Shown one piece after another: positions 46,591-56,181 of a stretch of 64,000 bases of DNA (within the stretch, counting starts at the first letter, position 1; every line of letters begins with the position of its first letter). Position numbers and translations under genes: made by a program. The notes under the pieces are model-generated. The model saw only the letters and a program-made list of their open reading frames with translations, ran no database searches and was not told the origin of the DNA. The DNA is from Halalkalibacter okhensis (lineage in GTDB: Bacteria; Bacillota; Bacilli; Bacillales; Bacillaceae_D): positions 62,001 to 126,000 of the forward strand of contig NZ_JRJU01000006.1 of NCBI RefSeq assembly GCF_000787375.1. The letters are read 5' to 3'.

Positions 46591-48429
46591 ATGAAACCAA
46601 TGCTCCTTTCTCCTGCAATTGATATTCCTACAGGTAAGGATTGGATTTACGAAACAAAGTTTGATGGTTTTCGTTGTTTATTGTATTGGGATAAAGACGC
46701 GATTAAATTGATTAGCCGAACTGGAAAAGAATTGACTATCCATTTCCCTGAAATAACGCAGTACTGTGAGGACATGTATCCGTTACTTAAGAATTATTTG
46801 CCTTTAACGTTTGACGGGGAACTGGTGAACTTAAGAAACAACTTTCAAAGTCACTTTTCAACTGTCCAAGTTCGTGGGCGAATGAAAAATCAAGTAACTA
46901 TTTCCAAACACGCAGAAGAACACCCATGTCATTTTATTGTTTTTGATATTATATCGCTAAAGGGTGAACAACTCGTTGCCCAAAAGTTAACAAAAAGAAA
47001 GCAATTATTAGAAGCTTTCTTTTCAGATAATAAATTACAAACTACTGTTGATTATCGAAACAGTCACCGCATTCAATTAATTGATGTTTTTACGGACAAA
47101 GATTATTTATGGAATCAAATTATCGCTTATAACGGAGAAGGAATTGTTGCCAAACGAGCAGCAAGTCTGTGGGAAAACGATAAAAGAACAACGAGCTGGC
47201 TTAAAATAAAAAACTACAGATTTGTTTCTGTCATCTTAACGAAATATGATAAAAACAACGGCTATTTTCATGGTGCCATCTATCAAGAGAACCATCTTAC
47301 TGAGGTTGTCAACTTCAAGCATGGATTAACGGATGAAGAAGAGAAGACATTATTTACTTTTTTCGAAAACAATGGGGTGAAAAGAGGAACAAATCTATGG
47401 GAGCTGCCTCCATCTATATGCGTTGACATTGCTTGTATTGATTTTGACGGGAAACAACTACGTGAGCCTCGTTTCCATGCATTTAATTTCAACCAGGAAC
47501 CACCAGAGTGCACATGGAACCAGATGCAACGTCAGCTTCATCCCATTCCTGAACATATTACGATAACAAATCCCCAAAAACCAATTTGGACAGACATTAA
47601 CATATCAAAAGATGACTATTTACTGTACTTACAAAAAGCTTCACCATACTTGCTTCCATTTTTACGTGAACGACTATTGACTGTAATTAGGTATCCACAT
47701 GGTGCAGAAGGCGAACGGTTTTATCAAAAACATTGTCCCGAATACGCACCTGAATTCATCGAGACAGAAGAGGTTGAAGATATAAATTATATTATATGCA
47801 ATAATATTGAAACTCTTCTTTGGCTAGGGAATCAACTTGCTCTTGAATTGCACATCCCTTTTCAAACAAGATATACAGACAAACCAACAGAAATTGTGTT
47901 CGACTTAGATCCACCGTCGGTAGAAGACTTTTCATTAGCTGTTATTGCCGCTAAGCAAATGAAAGCAATCTTTGATCAATTTCATCTTACCTCTTTTGTT
48001 AAAACATCTGGCGGGAAAGGGCTGCAAGTATATATTCCACTGCCTACTAATCGTTTCACGTACCAAGAGACGCGAGTATTCACTCAATTCATTTGTCAAT
48101 TTTTATGTGAGCAACAGCCTGATTTGTTTACAACGGAGCGCCTGAAAAAAAAGAGGAATAATAAATTATACCTTGATTACATCCAACATGATCAAGGTAA
48201 AACCATCGTCGCACCATACTCCCCTCGCGGAAGCATCCAAGGGCTTATTGCGACTCCATTAAAATGGGAAGATGTAACTGATTCATTAACCCCTGATCGC
48301 TTCACACTTCCAGCTGTGATTGAACGATTAGAAACAGAAAAAGACCCCTTCTCTTCTTTTCGCGAAGTTAATAATGAGGATGCTTTTTCAAAGATTCTTA
48401 TCCAACTGAAGGAATTAGTAAAACCATAA
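46591..48429 (+). CDS. ligD: ATP-dependent DNA ligase LigD (ligase-polymerase type)
   Basis: A 612-residue protein of the Bacillus LigD layout: N-terminal ATP-dependent ligase (adenylated lysine in YETKFDGFR, residue near 25), OB-fold, and C-terminal primase/polymerase domain with FDLDPP (catalytic aspartates) and SGGKGLQVYIP. The 3'-phosphoesterase domain of mycobacterial LigD is absent, as in B. subtilis YkoU. It fills and seals double-strand breaks with Ku, mainly in spores. The frame is complete although ku beside it is broken. The ATG at 46591 follows AAGGTG by 6 bases. Confidence 0.94.
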   Translation: MKPMLLSPAIDIPTGKDWIYETKFDGFRCLLYWDKDAIKLISRTGKELTIHFPEITQYCEDMYPLLKNYLPLTFDGELVNLRNNFQSHFSTVQVRGRMKNQVTISKHAEEHPCHFIVFDIISLKGEQLVAQKLTKRKQLLEAFFSDNKLQTTVDYRNSHRIQLIDVFTDKDYLWNQIIAYNGEGIVAKRAASLWENDKRTTSWLKIKNYRFVSVILTKYDKNNGYFHGAIYQENHLTEVVNFKHGLTDEEEKTLFTFFENNGVKRGTNLWELPPSICVDIACIDFDGKQLREPRFHAFNFNQEPPECTWNQMQRQLHPIPEHITITNPQKPIWTDINISKDDYLLYLQKASPYLLPFLRERLLTVIRYPHGAEGERFYQKHCPEYAPEFIETEEVEDINYIICNNIETLLWLGNQLALELHIPFQTRYTDKPTEIVFDLDPPSVEDFSLAVIAAKQMKAIFDQFHLTSFVKTSGGKGLQVYIPLPTNRFTYQETRVFTQFICQFLCEQQPDLFTTERLKKKRNNKLYLDYIQHDQGKTIVAPYSPRGSIQGLIATPLKWEDVTDSLTPDRFTLPAVIERLETEKDPFSSFREVNNEDAFSKILIQLKELVKP

Positions 48430-48442
48430 CGAGAATAAAATA

Positions 48443-48481
48443 TGGTCACAAAAAAGGTGATTTGACCTTTTTTAGTGACCA
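48443..48481. terminator. ligD/nitroreductase bidirectional terminator
   Basis: Stem TGGTCAC..AAAAAAGGT / ACCTTTTTT..GTGACCA. The AAAAAGGT/ACCTTTTT core recalls the dispersed hairpin family, but the loop (GATTTG) differs. Confidence 0.75.
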
Positions 48482-48504
48482 CTAAACAACCTAAAAAACA
48501 TACA

Positions 48505-49179
48505 CTATTTTATCCATGTCACGATATCAGTTAGTTTTTTTCTTGTCTTTGGTCTTGGTTCATCTTTTCGATAGCCAAACGCTGCCATAACGGAAACGTC
48601 AAAATGCCCATCTTCTAGCACTCCTTGTTCATGAAGGAAATCATGAACAAGCTTATAATTAAAGCCTTCAATCGGACAAGAGTCTATGCCGATTTGTGCA
48701 GCAGCAATTAGCATGTTTCCTAATGCAATATACGTTTGTTTACACGACCAATCAAAAATTGTACGTTCCGATTCCAACACACCAAACTTCTCTTGGAAAT
48801 TTTGGTATCGTGCTGGAAGCTCTCTAACAATTTCTTCTGGTGCATTCTTCACGTTTCTAAAATGATTTGTAATATATTCAGAATCGTAACGGACATCTTT
48901 ACTCGTTCGAGCTAAAATAATAACGAAATGACTCGCTGTTGGAAGTTGCCCTCCAGCCCCCCATGCGAACTCACCTAACTTTTCTCTCATCTCTTTATTT
49001 TGTAGCACAACAAATTTCCAAGGCTCAAGACCAATAGAACTTGGAGATAACCTACCCGTTTCTAAAATAAAGTTAAAATCGTCATCCGAAATAATTTTGT
49101 TCGGATCAAAAACTTTTGTTGCATGGCGGAACATGAATGCATCTACTACTTGCTTTTTTATCTTCTCTTTTTCAAACAT
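48505..49179 (-). CDS. nitroreductase family FMN oxidoreductase
   Basis: A 224-residue FMN-dependent NAD(P)H oxidoreductase of the NfsB-like group. FRHATKVFDPNKIISDDD near the N-terminus and GRLSPSSIGLEPWKFVV near 42-58 bind FMN, and CPIEGFNYKLV near 165 and KTRKKLTDIV at the end are family features. Such enzymes reduce quinones and nitro compounds; the native substrate is unknown. Single-gene unit ending at the terminator shared with ligD. Confidence 0.88.
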   Translation of the reverse strand: MFEKEKIKKQVVDAFMFRHATKVFDPNKIISDDDFNFILETGRLSPSSIGLEPWKFVVLQNKEMREKLGEFAWGAGGQLPTASHFVIILARTSKDVRYDSEYITNHFRNVKNAPEEIVRELPARYQNFQEKFGVLESERTIFDWSCKQTYIALGNMLIAAAQIGIDSCPIEGFNYKLVHDFLHEQGVLEDGHFDVSVMAAFGYRKDEPRPKTRKKLTDIVTWIK

Positions 49180-49290
49180 AACAAATCTCTCCTAAATATA
49201 GCGCTAGAATTTCCCGAAAAAAGCGTAGCATATATCGCAAATTCTAACAAATAATTGTTGATTCAAATGAAATGATTCCTCATTCAGCAG

Positions 49291-50364
49291 TCAGACTTGT
49301 TCCAAAGCGACATGTGCTAGTACTAATGCGCAAAACCCGGAGACGAGTTTCCCGACAACCATGGCAAATACCATTTCTTGTTGCATGCCCGCAACAAAAC
49401 CTAAATGCCCTCCTAAAACAAACGCACCACTTACGGCAAAAGCAACATTAAAAACCTTGCCCCTTGGTGTCATCTCTTTCAACATTGTAAGCATAGGAAT
49501 GACATGCGCTAATGAAGCAATTAACCCCGCAGTAGACTTCTCGTCTATTCGCAGTAGTGCTCCAAGCTTCTTCAACTTCTTGAGAAATACTTGATTAATG
49601 AAAGTGACTAACGGGAAAGCACCGGCTAATACAATGACAATCATCCCAACAATCTTAATACCTTCTTCCAACGGAGTCATATTTGGAATGACAGCAAATC
49701 CTGTTAACGTTTCAAATATAATTGCTGTTAGGCCAATAATAGCAATCATCTCGATCAATTTTGCAAAGCATTGAAATCCTTTAATCATGACATCAGTCAT
49801 TTTCCAAAGTCCTAAAGAGATCAATATGGATAAGACGATGGTAGGGATTAAATTTCGAATGACCGTCACCATATCAAGTTGGGCAATGAGGCCTCCAGCT
49901 AAACAACCAATCGGAACGGTAATAATTCCAAGAAGGATCCCTTTAGCAAAATACGGATGATCTTCTTTCTCAATGATTCCCAATGCAACCGGGATCGTAA
50001 AAACAAGCGTTGGCCCAAGCATTGTTCCTAGGAAAACCCAAGAGAACAATTCAGCATCTTGACTTTGAGCCATCTCCTTCGCAAGAGCATATCCCCCCAT
50101 ATCAAGTGCTAATATAGTATTAGCAAAGGCAGCAGGGTCGGCTCCGACTAACCCATAAACAGGTGAAATTAAAGGAGTTAAGATAGCAGCGATAACAGGT
50201 GCCAAAGAAACAATTCCAACCATAGCAAGTGTCAAAGAACCCATGGTCATAAATGCGTTTGTAAAGCTTTGACCAAGCCCCATTTTATTCCCAAGTAATT
50301 TATCTAATGCTCCAAGACATAAAAATCCGACCATTATATACACGATCAAATCGTTAACCCACAT
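49291..50364 (-). CDS. eutH: ethanolamine utilization protein EutH (membrane transporter)
   Basis: A 357-residue integral membrane protein with about ten helices. DMGGYALAKEMAQ near residue 85, LGTMLGPTLVFTIPVALG near 115 and SGAFVLGGHLGFVAG near 320 are hallmark EutH segments. EutH is thought to help ethanolamine enter the cell at low pH or low concentration. No other eut gene is in the window, so it is an orphan and may serve ethanolamine as a nitrogen source or another amine. The start ATG 50364 is six bases after GGGG; a TTG 12 bases upstream is less likely. Confidence 0.88.
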   Translation of the reverse strand: MWVNDLIVYIMVGFLCLGALDKLLGNKMGLGQSFTNAFMTMGSLTLAMVGIVSLAPVIAAILTPLISPVYGLVGADPAAFANTILALDMGGYALAKEMAQSQDAELFSWVFLGTMLGPTLVFTIPVALGIIEKEDHPYFAKGILLGIITVPIGCLAGGLIAQLDMVTVIRNLIPTIVLSILISLGLWKMTDVMIKGFQCFAKLIEMIAIIGLTAIIFETLTGFAVIPNMTPLEEGIKIVGMIVIVLAGAFPLVTFINQVFLKKLKKLGALLRIDEKSTAGLIASLAHVIPMLTMLKEMTPRGKVFNVAFAVSGAFVLGGHLGFVAGMQQEMVFAMVVGKLVSGFCALVLAHVALEQV

Positions 50365-50535
50365 GTTGTTCCCCAACCTTACTTTTTTTGACTAATATCA
50401 TAACAGATTAATAGATTCATTTCCTTTTATATATAATAAATTATCTAAACTTTATCCAAATTCCACACTTACCTATCTCGAAAGCCGAGACATATGCATA
50501 GTGTGTAGTAACCCTCCTGAAAGGTGGTGTGAAAA

Positions 50536-50688
50536 ATGGGTTACTATGGTCCATGGTACGGCGGATATGGCGGGTACGGTGGATATTGTTGTCCCCCAAC
50601 ACCCCGCCCGGGATTTGGCTTTGGATTCGCACTAATTGTGGTGCTAGTCATATTGCTTATTATCCTAGGTGCTAGTTGGTATAAATAG
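50536..50688 (+). CDS. YjcZ family sporulation protein (second copy)
   Basis: A 50-residue protein opening MGYYGPWYGGYGGYGGYCC, then a Pro-rich turn and the membrane helix [20 protein letters not shown], the YjcZ pattern. It is a paralogue of the gene at 18.5 kb, sharing the FALIVVL...GAS helix. An AGGTGGTG site precedes the ATG. A CATAGTGTG sequence near 50497 is close to, but not a full match of, the SigK -10. Followed by a clear terminator. Confidence 0.85.
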   Translation: MGYYGPWYGGYGGYGGYCCPPTPRPGFGFGFALIVVLVILLIILGASWYK

Positions 50689-50710
50689 TTTCTGCACAAC
50701 CAAAATAAAC

Positions 50711-50738
50711 AGCGCCTTCTAAAAAAAGGCGCTTTTAT
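50711..50738 (+). terminator. terminator after the second yjcZ-like gene
   Basis: Stem AGCGCCTT / AAGGCGCT followed by TTTTA. Confidence 0.85.
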
Positions 50739-50873
50739 TCTTACAAATCGTTTTGAATTGCCATTGCACTCTATATAAATTGATCAAAATGACTGCGTTA
50801 CCTTTTTCTTGCCTTTGTTGATTTGTTATACTTATTTCAAGGTAGAACTACTTTGAAAAGGATTTGATCATAC

Positions 50874-51782
50874 ATGCTAGACAAGCTTAAGGCGCATTTC
50901 GGAGATACATTTATTATAGGTAATGATTACAATACATATGACGAAAATTATTATTGGTTTATAACTCCTGATAATATAACTATTGGGTTTCCAATTGATC
51001 GGATCCACGAGAAAGAACTAGACATCTTAAATATATTCCTAACTCCCCTTCCGAAACAAAATGAATATTTTCCTAGATCTAAAGAGGAAGAATATTGGTC
51101 ATCCATATTATTTAAAGATACTGAAACCTCATTAGATCAGCATACCGAAGAGTCCTTTCGATTTGTGTACTTTCATTTAAAAGATGAGTTGCAAGAACGT
51201 GAGGCATTTACAGGTGCGATAAAAAGTCTCTTCCCTGCAAAGACCATCCTCTTGTGGGAAAATGAATCTTCTGGTGTGATCATTGACTTGGATCCTAAAA
51301 TAACAGACACAATTGAAAACCTTTTTGAATCGATCGTTGATAATATCATTAGTGATTTCTTTATAGAGATCGTCATGTATATAGGGATTAGTAACGTTTC
51401 AATTACAGATGCTAAAAGTCGCTATCAATGGGAAAAGTCGAGCTTTCATACAGTAAAGCAGCTCTACAAGAAAAAAGTGTATAAAGGAGAAGAAGAACTA
51501 CCTTTTCTCCTAATTGGCAAAGCTTCTTCTAACACTTTAATGCAAATAAAAGAGCAGACATTGAAACCAGTCCTCGAAGATCATGATTTAATTCAAAGTA
51601 TCAAAGTATATCTTGATTGCAACATGAATGTATCCCTTGCTGCAAAAAAACTATTTCTGCATCGAAATACTTTACAATACCGAGTTGATAAATTCATAGA
51701 AAAAACAGGGATTGATATCAGACATTTTCGAAGTGCAGTTACTGTTTATCTCTCTCTATTAATTGAAAAAAACATCCATTAA
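50874..51782 (+). CDS. yxkF: PucR/CdaR-type helix-turn-helix regulator (YxkF-like)
   Basis: A 302-residue regulator. The C-terminal 60 residues form the PucR-type helix-turn-helix: LDCNMNVSLAAKKLFLHRNT, then LQYRVDKFIEKTGIDI. The N-terminal 230 residues have no recognisable sensor fold. It lies directly before msmX as yxkF does in B. subtilis, hence the symbol, so it may regulate sugar uptake, but this is inference; target and ligand are unknown. It ends at its own terminator, so msmX has a separate promoter. Confidence 0.78.
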   Translation: MLDKLKAHFGDTFIIGNDYNTYDENYYWFITPDNITIGFPIDRIHEKELDILNIFLTPLPKQNEYFPRSKEEEYWSSILFKDTETSLDQHTEESFRFVYFHLKDELQEREAFTGAIKSLFPAKTILLWENESSGVIIDLDPKITDTIENLFESIVDNIISDFFIEIVMYIGISNVSITDAKSRYQWEKSSFHTVKQLYKKKVYKGEEELPFLLIGKASSNTLMQIKEQTLKPVLEDHDLIQSIKVYLDCNMNVSLAAKKLFLHRNTLQYRVDKFIEKTGIDIRHFRSAVTVYLSLLIEKNIH

Positions 51783-51818
51783 TGCATTGTGCACAAAAAC
51801 AATGCATTCTTTTTTATG
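51781..51818 (+). terminator. yxkF terminator
   Basis: Perfect 10-bp stem AATGCATTGT / ACAATGCATT, then T6. The stem starts at the last bases of the stop codon. Confidence 0.85.
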
Positions 51819-51832
51819 CACTTTTACCGTAT

Positions 51833-51848
51833 ACGAAAACGGTTACAA
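51833..51848 (+). promoter_or_regulatory. candidate cre site upstream of msmX
   Basis: ACGAAAACGGTTACAA matches the cre consensus WTGNAANCGNWWNCAW with one mismatch, 47 bp before the msmX start. This suggests CcpA-mediated carbon control of the shared ATPase. Confidence 0.55.
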
Positions 51849-51895
51849 AAGTTACACTTTATCTATATTAAAGATATTCAAAAGGAGAGATCGAT

Positions 51896-52996
51896 ATGGG
51901 TGAAATTAGATTAGATAACGTTTACAAGATTTATGACGGAGACGTAACAGCTGTAACGGATTTCAATTTGCATATTCAAGATAAAGAGTTTGTCGTATTT
52001 GTTGGACCTTCTGGTTGTGGTAAGTCAACAACGTTACGTATGATTGCTGGACTTGAGGATATCTCTAAAGGGGACCTCTATATCGGAGATCGTCGCGTAA
52101 ATGATGTAGCTCCAAAAGACCGTGATATTGCGATGGTATTCCAAAACTACGCCCTTTATCCACATATGAATGTTTACGATAATATGGCATTTGGTTTAAA
52201 ACTACGTAAATTTAAAAAAGAAGAGATTGATAGAAGAGTAAAAGATGCAGCAAAAATCTTAGGTCTAACAGAAATGCTAGATCGTAAGCCAAAGGCCATG
52301 TCTGGTGGTCAGCGTCAACGTGTTGCTTTAGGACGAGCAATTGTCCGTGACCCTCAAGTTTTCTTAATGGATGAGCCGTTATCAAACTTAGATGCAAAGC
52401 TTCGTGTTCAAATGCGTGCTGAGATTACGAAATTACACAAACGCTTACAAACTACAACAATCTATGTAACACATGACCAAACAGAAGCGATGACAATGGC
52501 ATCGCGAATCGTTATTATGAAAGACGGAATCATTCAACAAGTTGGGACACCAAAAGAAGTATATGACAATCCAGATAATGTCTTTGTTGGTGGATTTATC
52601 GGATCTCCGGCAATGAATTTCTTTAAAGGTTCACTTACTGCAGATGGATTCTTTAAAATGGGAGACATCCAAGTAAAAGTTCCTGAAGGTAAGTTAAAAA
52701 CATTAAAAGAAAGAAACTACATTAATAAGGAAGTGATCTTAGGAGTTCGTCCAGAGGACATCCATGATGAACTACTATTCTTAGAATCATCTCCTGAGTC
52801 AAAATTCACAGCTACTGTTGATGTATCTGAGTTATTAGGAGCGGAATCATATCTTTATTCTAAAGTAGATGGTCAAGACTTTATTGCTCGTATCGATGCT
52901 CGTTCTGATGTGAAGATGGGACAAAAAGTTGATCTAGCATTTGATATGAACAAAGTACACTTCTTTGATACTGAAAGTGAATTAAGAATTCGTTAA
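51896..52996 (+). CDS. msmX: multi-sugar ABC transporter ATPase MsmX/UgpC
   Basis: A 366-residue ATPase of the MalK/UgpC group: Walker A GPSGCGKST near residue 38, Q-loop in VFQNYALYPH, signature MSGGQRQRVAL, Walker B VFLMDEPLSNLDA and the H-loop in TIYVTHDQ, then a C-terminal regulatory OB-fold region from about 235. In B. subtilis MsmX energises several sugar ABC importers that lack their own ATPase. No permease or binding protein is adjacent, which fits that shared role. It has AAAGGAG before the ATG. Confidence 0.95.
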   Translation: MGEIRLDNVYKIYDGDVTAVTDFNLHIQDKEFVVFVGPSGCGKSTTLRMIAGLEDISKGDLYIGDRRVNDVAPKDRDIAMVFQNYALYPHMNVYDNMAFGLKLRKFKKEEIDRRVKDAAKILGLTEMLDRKPKAMSGGQRQRVALGRAIVRDPQVFLMDEPLSNLDAKLRVQMRAEITKLHKRLQTTTIYVTHDQTEAMTMASRIVIMKDGIIQQVGTPKEVYDNPDNVFVGGFIGSPAMNFFKGSLTADGFFKMGDIQVKVPEGKLKTLKERNYINKEVILGVRPEDIHDELLFLESSPESKFTATVDVSELLGAESYLYSKVDGQDFIARIDARSDVKMGQKVDLAFDMNKVHFFDTESELRIR

Positions 52997-53003
52997 TAAC
53001 TAT

Positions 53004-53034
53004 TAAGCCCCTTGACGATAAAGTTAAGGGGCTT
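53004..53034. terminator. msmX/glcK bidirectional terminator
   Basis: Stem TAAGCCCCTTGAC / GTTAAGGGGCTTA between converging genes. Confidence 0.88.
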
Positions 53035-53049
53035 ATATTTCGGATATCT

Positions 53050-54018
53050 TTAAGATAATTTTGTTTTCGCTAACCAGGCTCCTCCAATTACACCAGCATC
53101 ATTTCCAAGTGTCGCAATTGTTAACTCAGCAGCCTCTAATACTTTTGGAAAGGCAAAACGCGCAAATTGTTCTGCAATCGGGGTTAATAGTGTATCTCCA
53201 GCTCTTGATACACCTCCACCAATAACAATCTTCTCTGGATTAAGGCCGTTGGCTAGATTAGCTAAAGCAAGTCCTAAATATAATGTAACTTTTCCGATCA
53301 CTTGTTTTGCAATTTCATCATCTTCTTTAGCAGCATCTAAAACTAGTTTAGCTGTTACCGTCTTATGTTTCTCGTAATAAGCTCTAAGTTGACTAGTTGC
53401 ATCTACTCTTTCTAGTTCTTCTATCGCTAAGCGGACAATACCAGTCGCTGAAGCAATTGTCTCTAAGCATCCATTTTTGCCACAGTTACAACGCGCCCCA
53501 CCTTCAATAATCGATGTTATATGTCCAACTTCTCCTCCAGCTCCATTTTTACCATGGACAATTCTTCCATTAGAAATGACGCCTCCTCCAACGCCTGTTC
53601 CTAATGTAACAAAAATCAAATCATTGGCACCTTCACCAGCACCTGTCCACATTTCCCCTAAAGCTGCAAGGTTGGCGTCATTGTCAACAACAACTGGCAA
53701 TCCACTTTCTTTCTCTAAAAATTCTTTGAGCGGAAAGTTCTTCCAACCTAAATTAACAGCTACTTCAATTGCTCCAGTCGCAAAGTTCACCGGGCCAGGT
53801 GCACCGATTCCAATCCCTATCAAATTACTCTTTGATTGATTTAATTCATCTAATTTTTGATCGATGGACCTTGCTATATCACTAGGAATTTGTTTTCCAT
53901 TTTGACTTGTATCCGTATCAATTTCCCATTTAAATATGATTTCGCCATCCTCGCTTAAAAACGCCATCTTAATTGTTGTACCGCCAATATCTACACCAAC
54001 TAGCCATTTGTTTTCCAT
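53050..54018 (-). CDS. glcK: ROK family glucokinase
   Basis: A 322-residue sugar kinase of the ROK family. VGVDIGGTTIKMAF near residue 10 binds ATP phosphate, VVVDNDANLAALGE holds the catalytic Asp, GTGVGGGVI is the glycine loop, and CNCGKNGCLET supplies the zinc cysteines typical of bacterial glucokinases. It phosphorylates free cytoplasmic glucose from disaccharide cleavage, fitting the adjacent sugar genes. The second ATG (54018) is preferred over the one at 54027, which is nearly on the ribosome site; this is not certain. Confidence 0.92.
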   Translation of the reverse strand: MENKWLVGVDIGGTTIKMAFLSEDGEIIFKWEIDTDTSQNGKQIPSDIARSIDQKLDELNQSKSNLIGIGIGAPGPVNFATGAIEVAVNLGWKNFPLKEFLEKESGLPVVVDNDANLAALGEMWTGAGEGANDLIFVTLGTGVGGGVISNGRIVHGKNGAGGEVGHITSIIEGGARCNCGKNGCLETIASATGIVRLAIEELERVDATSQLRAYYEKHKTVTAKLVLDAAKEDDEIAKQVIGKVTLYLGLALANLANGLNPEKIVIGGGVSRAGDTLLTPIAEQFARFAFPKVLEAAELTIATLGNDAGVIGGAWLAKTKLS

Positions 54019-54105
54019 ATATTCCATCCCTATCTTAAGATTTGTTATGTAAATAATCCTATCACATAACGGTCGTTTTTTGATATTCCAGAAAAAAATA
54101 ATTAC

Positions 54106-54132
54106 AAAAGGACACCGTTACGGTATCCTTTT
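54106..54132 (-). terminator. terminator of the thuA-like operon
   Basis: Stem AAAAGGATACC / GGTGTCCTTTT on the minus strand with a 5-nt loop, 14 bp after the isomerase stop. Confidence 0.8.
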
Positions 54133-54145
54133 CCTTAGGTTATGG

Positions 54146-55114
54146 TTACACCCACCACATATCAGATGGCTTTTCTTCAATTACGACTGAATTAAGGTTT
54201 TTAACGGCTCTAGCAAACCCTTCTTCAATCGACATAATTGGATCTTCATGCTCAATACTTACAACAAAATCATACCCATACGTTCTAAGGGCACTAATCA
54301 TATCTGACCACTCTTGAACACTATGACCACAACCAACAGATCTAAACGTCCATGCTCTCGTTTTGACTTCACCATATGGCTGCATATCAATTAATCCATA
54401 CATATTGACGTTATCTTGATCAATGTATGTGTCCTTTGCATGAAAATGATGAATGGCATTTTCTTTTCCTAAAATTTTAATGGCTGCAACAGGATCAATT
54501 CCTTGCCACCACAAATGACTTGGATCGAGATTTGCTCCAATCGCATCACATGTTTCCTCTCGTAGTTTTAATAAAGTGTATGGAGTATGAACCAAAAAGC
54601 CGCCGTGAAGTTCTAAACCAATTTTTACATTATGATCCTTCGCAAACTGACCCCACTCCTTCCAATAAGGAATGAGCTTTTCTTCCCATTGCCACTTTAA
54701 GATATCACCATATTCATTTGGCCACGGAGTAACAGGCCAATTTGGATATTTTGCACCTTCATGATCTCCAGCTGTACCAGAGAAACAATTCACAACCGGT
54801 ACTCCCATTAGACTAGCTAGCTTGATTGTTTTAACTAATGCTTCATGTGATTCTTTTGCAAAAGCCTCATCTGGTGAAATTGGATTCCCGTGGCAACTGA
54901 ACGCACTAATCTCTAGACCGCGTGACGTTACCTTCTCCATATAATCTTTACGTAACTCTTCACTTTCTAGAAGGTTATCTATATCACAATGAGCGTTTCC
55001 AGGATAGCCCCCCGTGCCAATTTCTACAGCTTTTACTCCAGCATCCTTAACATAATCAAGCATTTCCTCAAACTTCTTTTGAGAAAACAATACAGTAAAT
55101 ACGCCTACTTTCAT
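54146..55114 (-). CDS. sugar phosphate isomerase/epimerase family TIM-barrel protein
   Basis: A 322-residue xylose-isomerase-like TIM barrel. GLELHGGFLVHTPY supplies a metal Glu, GANLDPSHLWWQGIDP the conserved Asp/His pair, IHHFHAKDTY another His, and VVSIEHED the C-terminal metal Glu. The family includes epimerases, inosose dehydratase (IolE) and, in recent work, enzymes acting on 3-keto-glycosides. The start overlaps the upstream dehydrogenase stop by 4 bp (ATGA), so it is the last gene of a tightly coupled operon. The exact substrate is unknown. Confidence 0.82.
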   Translation of the reverse strand: MKVGVFTVLFSQKKFEEMLDYVKDAGVKAVEIGTGGYPGNAHCDIDNLLESEELRKDYMEKVTSRGLEISAFSCHGNPISPDEAFAKESHEALVKTIKLASLMGVPVVNCFSGTAGDHEGAKYPNWPVTPWPNEYGDILKWQWEEKLIPYWKEWGQFAKDHNVKIGLELHGGFLVHTPYTLLKLREETCDAIGANLDPSHLWWQGIDPVAAIKILGKENAIHHFHAKDTYIDQDNVNMYGLIDMQPYGEVKTRAWTFRSVGCGHSVQEWSDMISALRTYGYDFVVSIEHEDPIMSIEEGFARAVKNLNSVVIEEKPSDMWWV

Positions 55115-56169
55115 ACAAAGTCCTCCCTATTTTTTATTTTTATACTTTGCCCCGTTTCACTGCTTCTGTATATTGCGTCTATTATTTGAGATACTTGCAA
55201 GGCTTCCTCTGGTTTAACAATTAATTCGTCGTTGCCTAAGCAAGCATCAACGAAATTCCTTACTTGAACTAGCCCAGGGTTATCTTCACCTGGAATCCAG
55301 TTTGGTTGACTATTTAGGAGCATGCCGTGCTTTGCCTGATTAAGTTCAAATGGAAATAAGTCAATACCTCCTTGTAAGCCTGAAATACTAACATTCTCGA
55401 CATCATCTTTAATATTTGCAGCCCACGATGTTTCAAATAACATCGATGCACCGTTTTCAAATGTAATATAGGCTGTGACATGATCATCTACATCAAACGT
55501 TTCATGATTAAAGCTTCCCCATTGATTCACTTGATCTGGCATTTTACTAAGATGATTATAGGCTTTCCCCATCACCTGAACTGGTTTCGGATTGCCAAGA
55601 AGCCAAAGCGACAAATCTAAAAAGTGACACCCCCAATCTATTAAACTCCCGCCACCCTGGAGTTCTTTATTCGTAAATACCCCCCAGCCTGGCACCTTAC
55701 GTCTTCTTAGCGCTTGTGCTCTTGCTACAATCGGTTCACCAATTTCCTGCTCTAAGATGACCCTTTTTGCAGCCTGTGATTCTTTCATAAAACGATAGTG
55801 ATAACCAATAGAAAGAACTTTTCCTGACTCATTTGCCGATTCAATCATCGCCATGCATTCATCCGTACTCATAGCCATTGGTTTTTCACAAAGGACATGA
55901 ACACCAGCTTCAAGGGCTGCAATGGTAATTTCCGCGTGAAATTTATTTGGTGTACAAATGGTAACCGCATCAACTTCGCTAAAAAGGTCACGGTAGTCAG
56001 AATAGACTTTAGGAATACCAAACTTTTTTGCAGCTGTTTTTGCTGTATCAAGATTGACATCACAAACAGCTTCTATTAATACTTTGTCTGAAATAAGTTG
56101 ATAGGAAGGGATATGACGATCCTGAGCAATCCCTCCTGCTCCAATGATTCCCATTCTAATTTTTTGCAT
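55111..56169 (-). CDS. Gfo/Idh/MocA family dehydrogenase
   Basis: A 352-residue NAD(P)-dependent sugar dehydrogenase. N-terminal Rossmann fold with GIIGAGGIAQDRHIP, the catalytic lysine in VLCEKPMAM near residue 94, then the alpha/beta substrate domain with HYRFMKESQAAK and WGCHFLDLSLW (His in the active site). It is a partner of a second family member just upstream (12-bp gap) and a ThuA-like protein. Pairs like this often oxidise a sugar or glycoside hydroxyl to a keto group and reduce a product later. Specificity cannot be read from sequence. Confidence 0.86.
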   Translation of the reverse strand: MQKIRMGIIGAGGIAQDRHIPSYQLISDKVLIEAVCDVNLDTAKTAAKKFGIPKVYSDYRDLFSEVDAVTICTPNKFHAEITIAALEAGVHVLCEKPMAMSTDECMAMIESANESGKVLSIGYHYRFMKESQAAKRVILEQEIGEPIVARAQALRRRKVPGWGVFTNKELQGGGSLIDWGCHFLDLSLWLLGNPKPVQVMGKAYNHLSKMPDQVNQWGSFNHETFDVDDHVTAYITFENGASMLFETSWAANIKDDVENVSISGLQGGIDLFPFELNQAKHGMLLNSQPNWIPGEDNPGLVQVRNFVDACLGNDELIVKPEEALQVSQIIDAIYRSSETGQSIKIKNREDFV

Positions 56170-56181
56170 AACAAACTCCCT

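Noticed and set aside
48443-48481. ligD terminator as a further member of the dispersed hairpin family
   Set aside because: It shares the AAAAAGGT/ACCTTTTT core but not the loop, so common terminator composition is a sufficient explanation.
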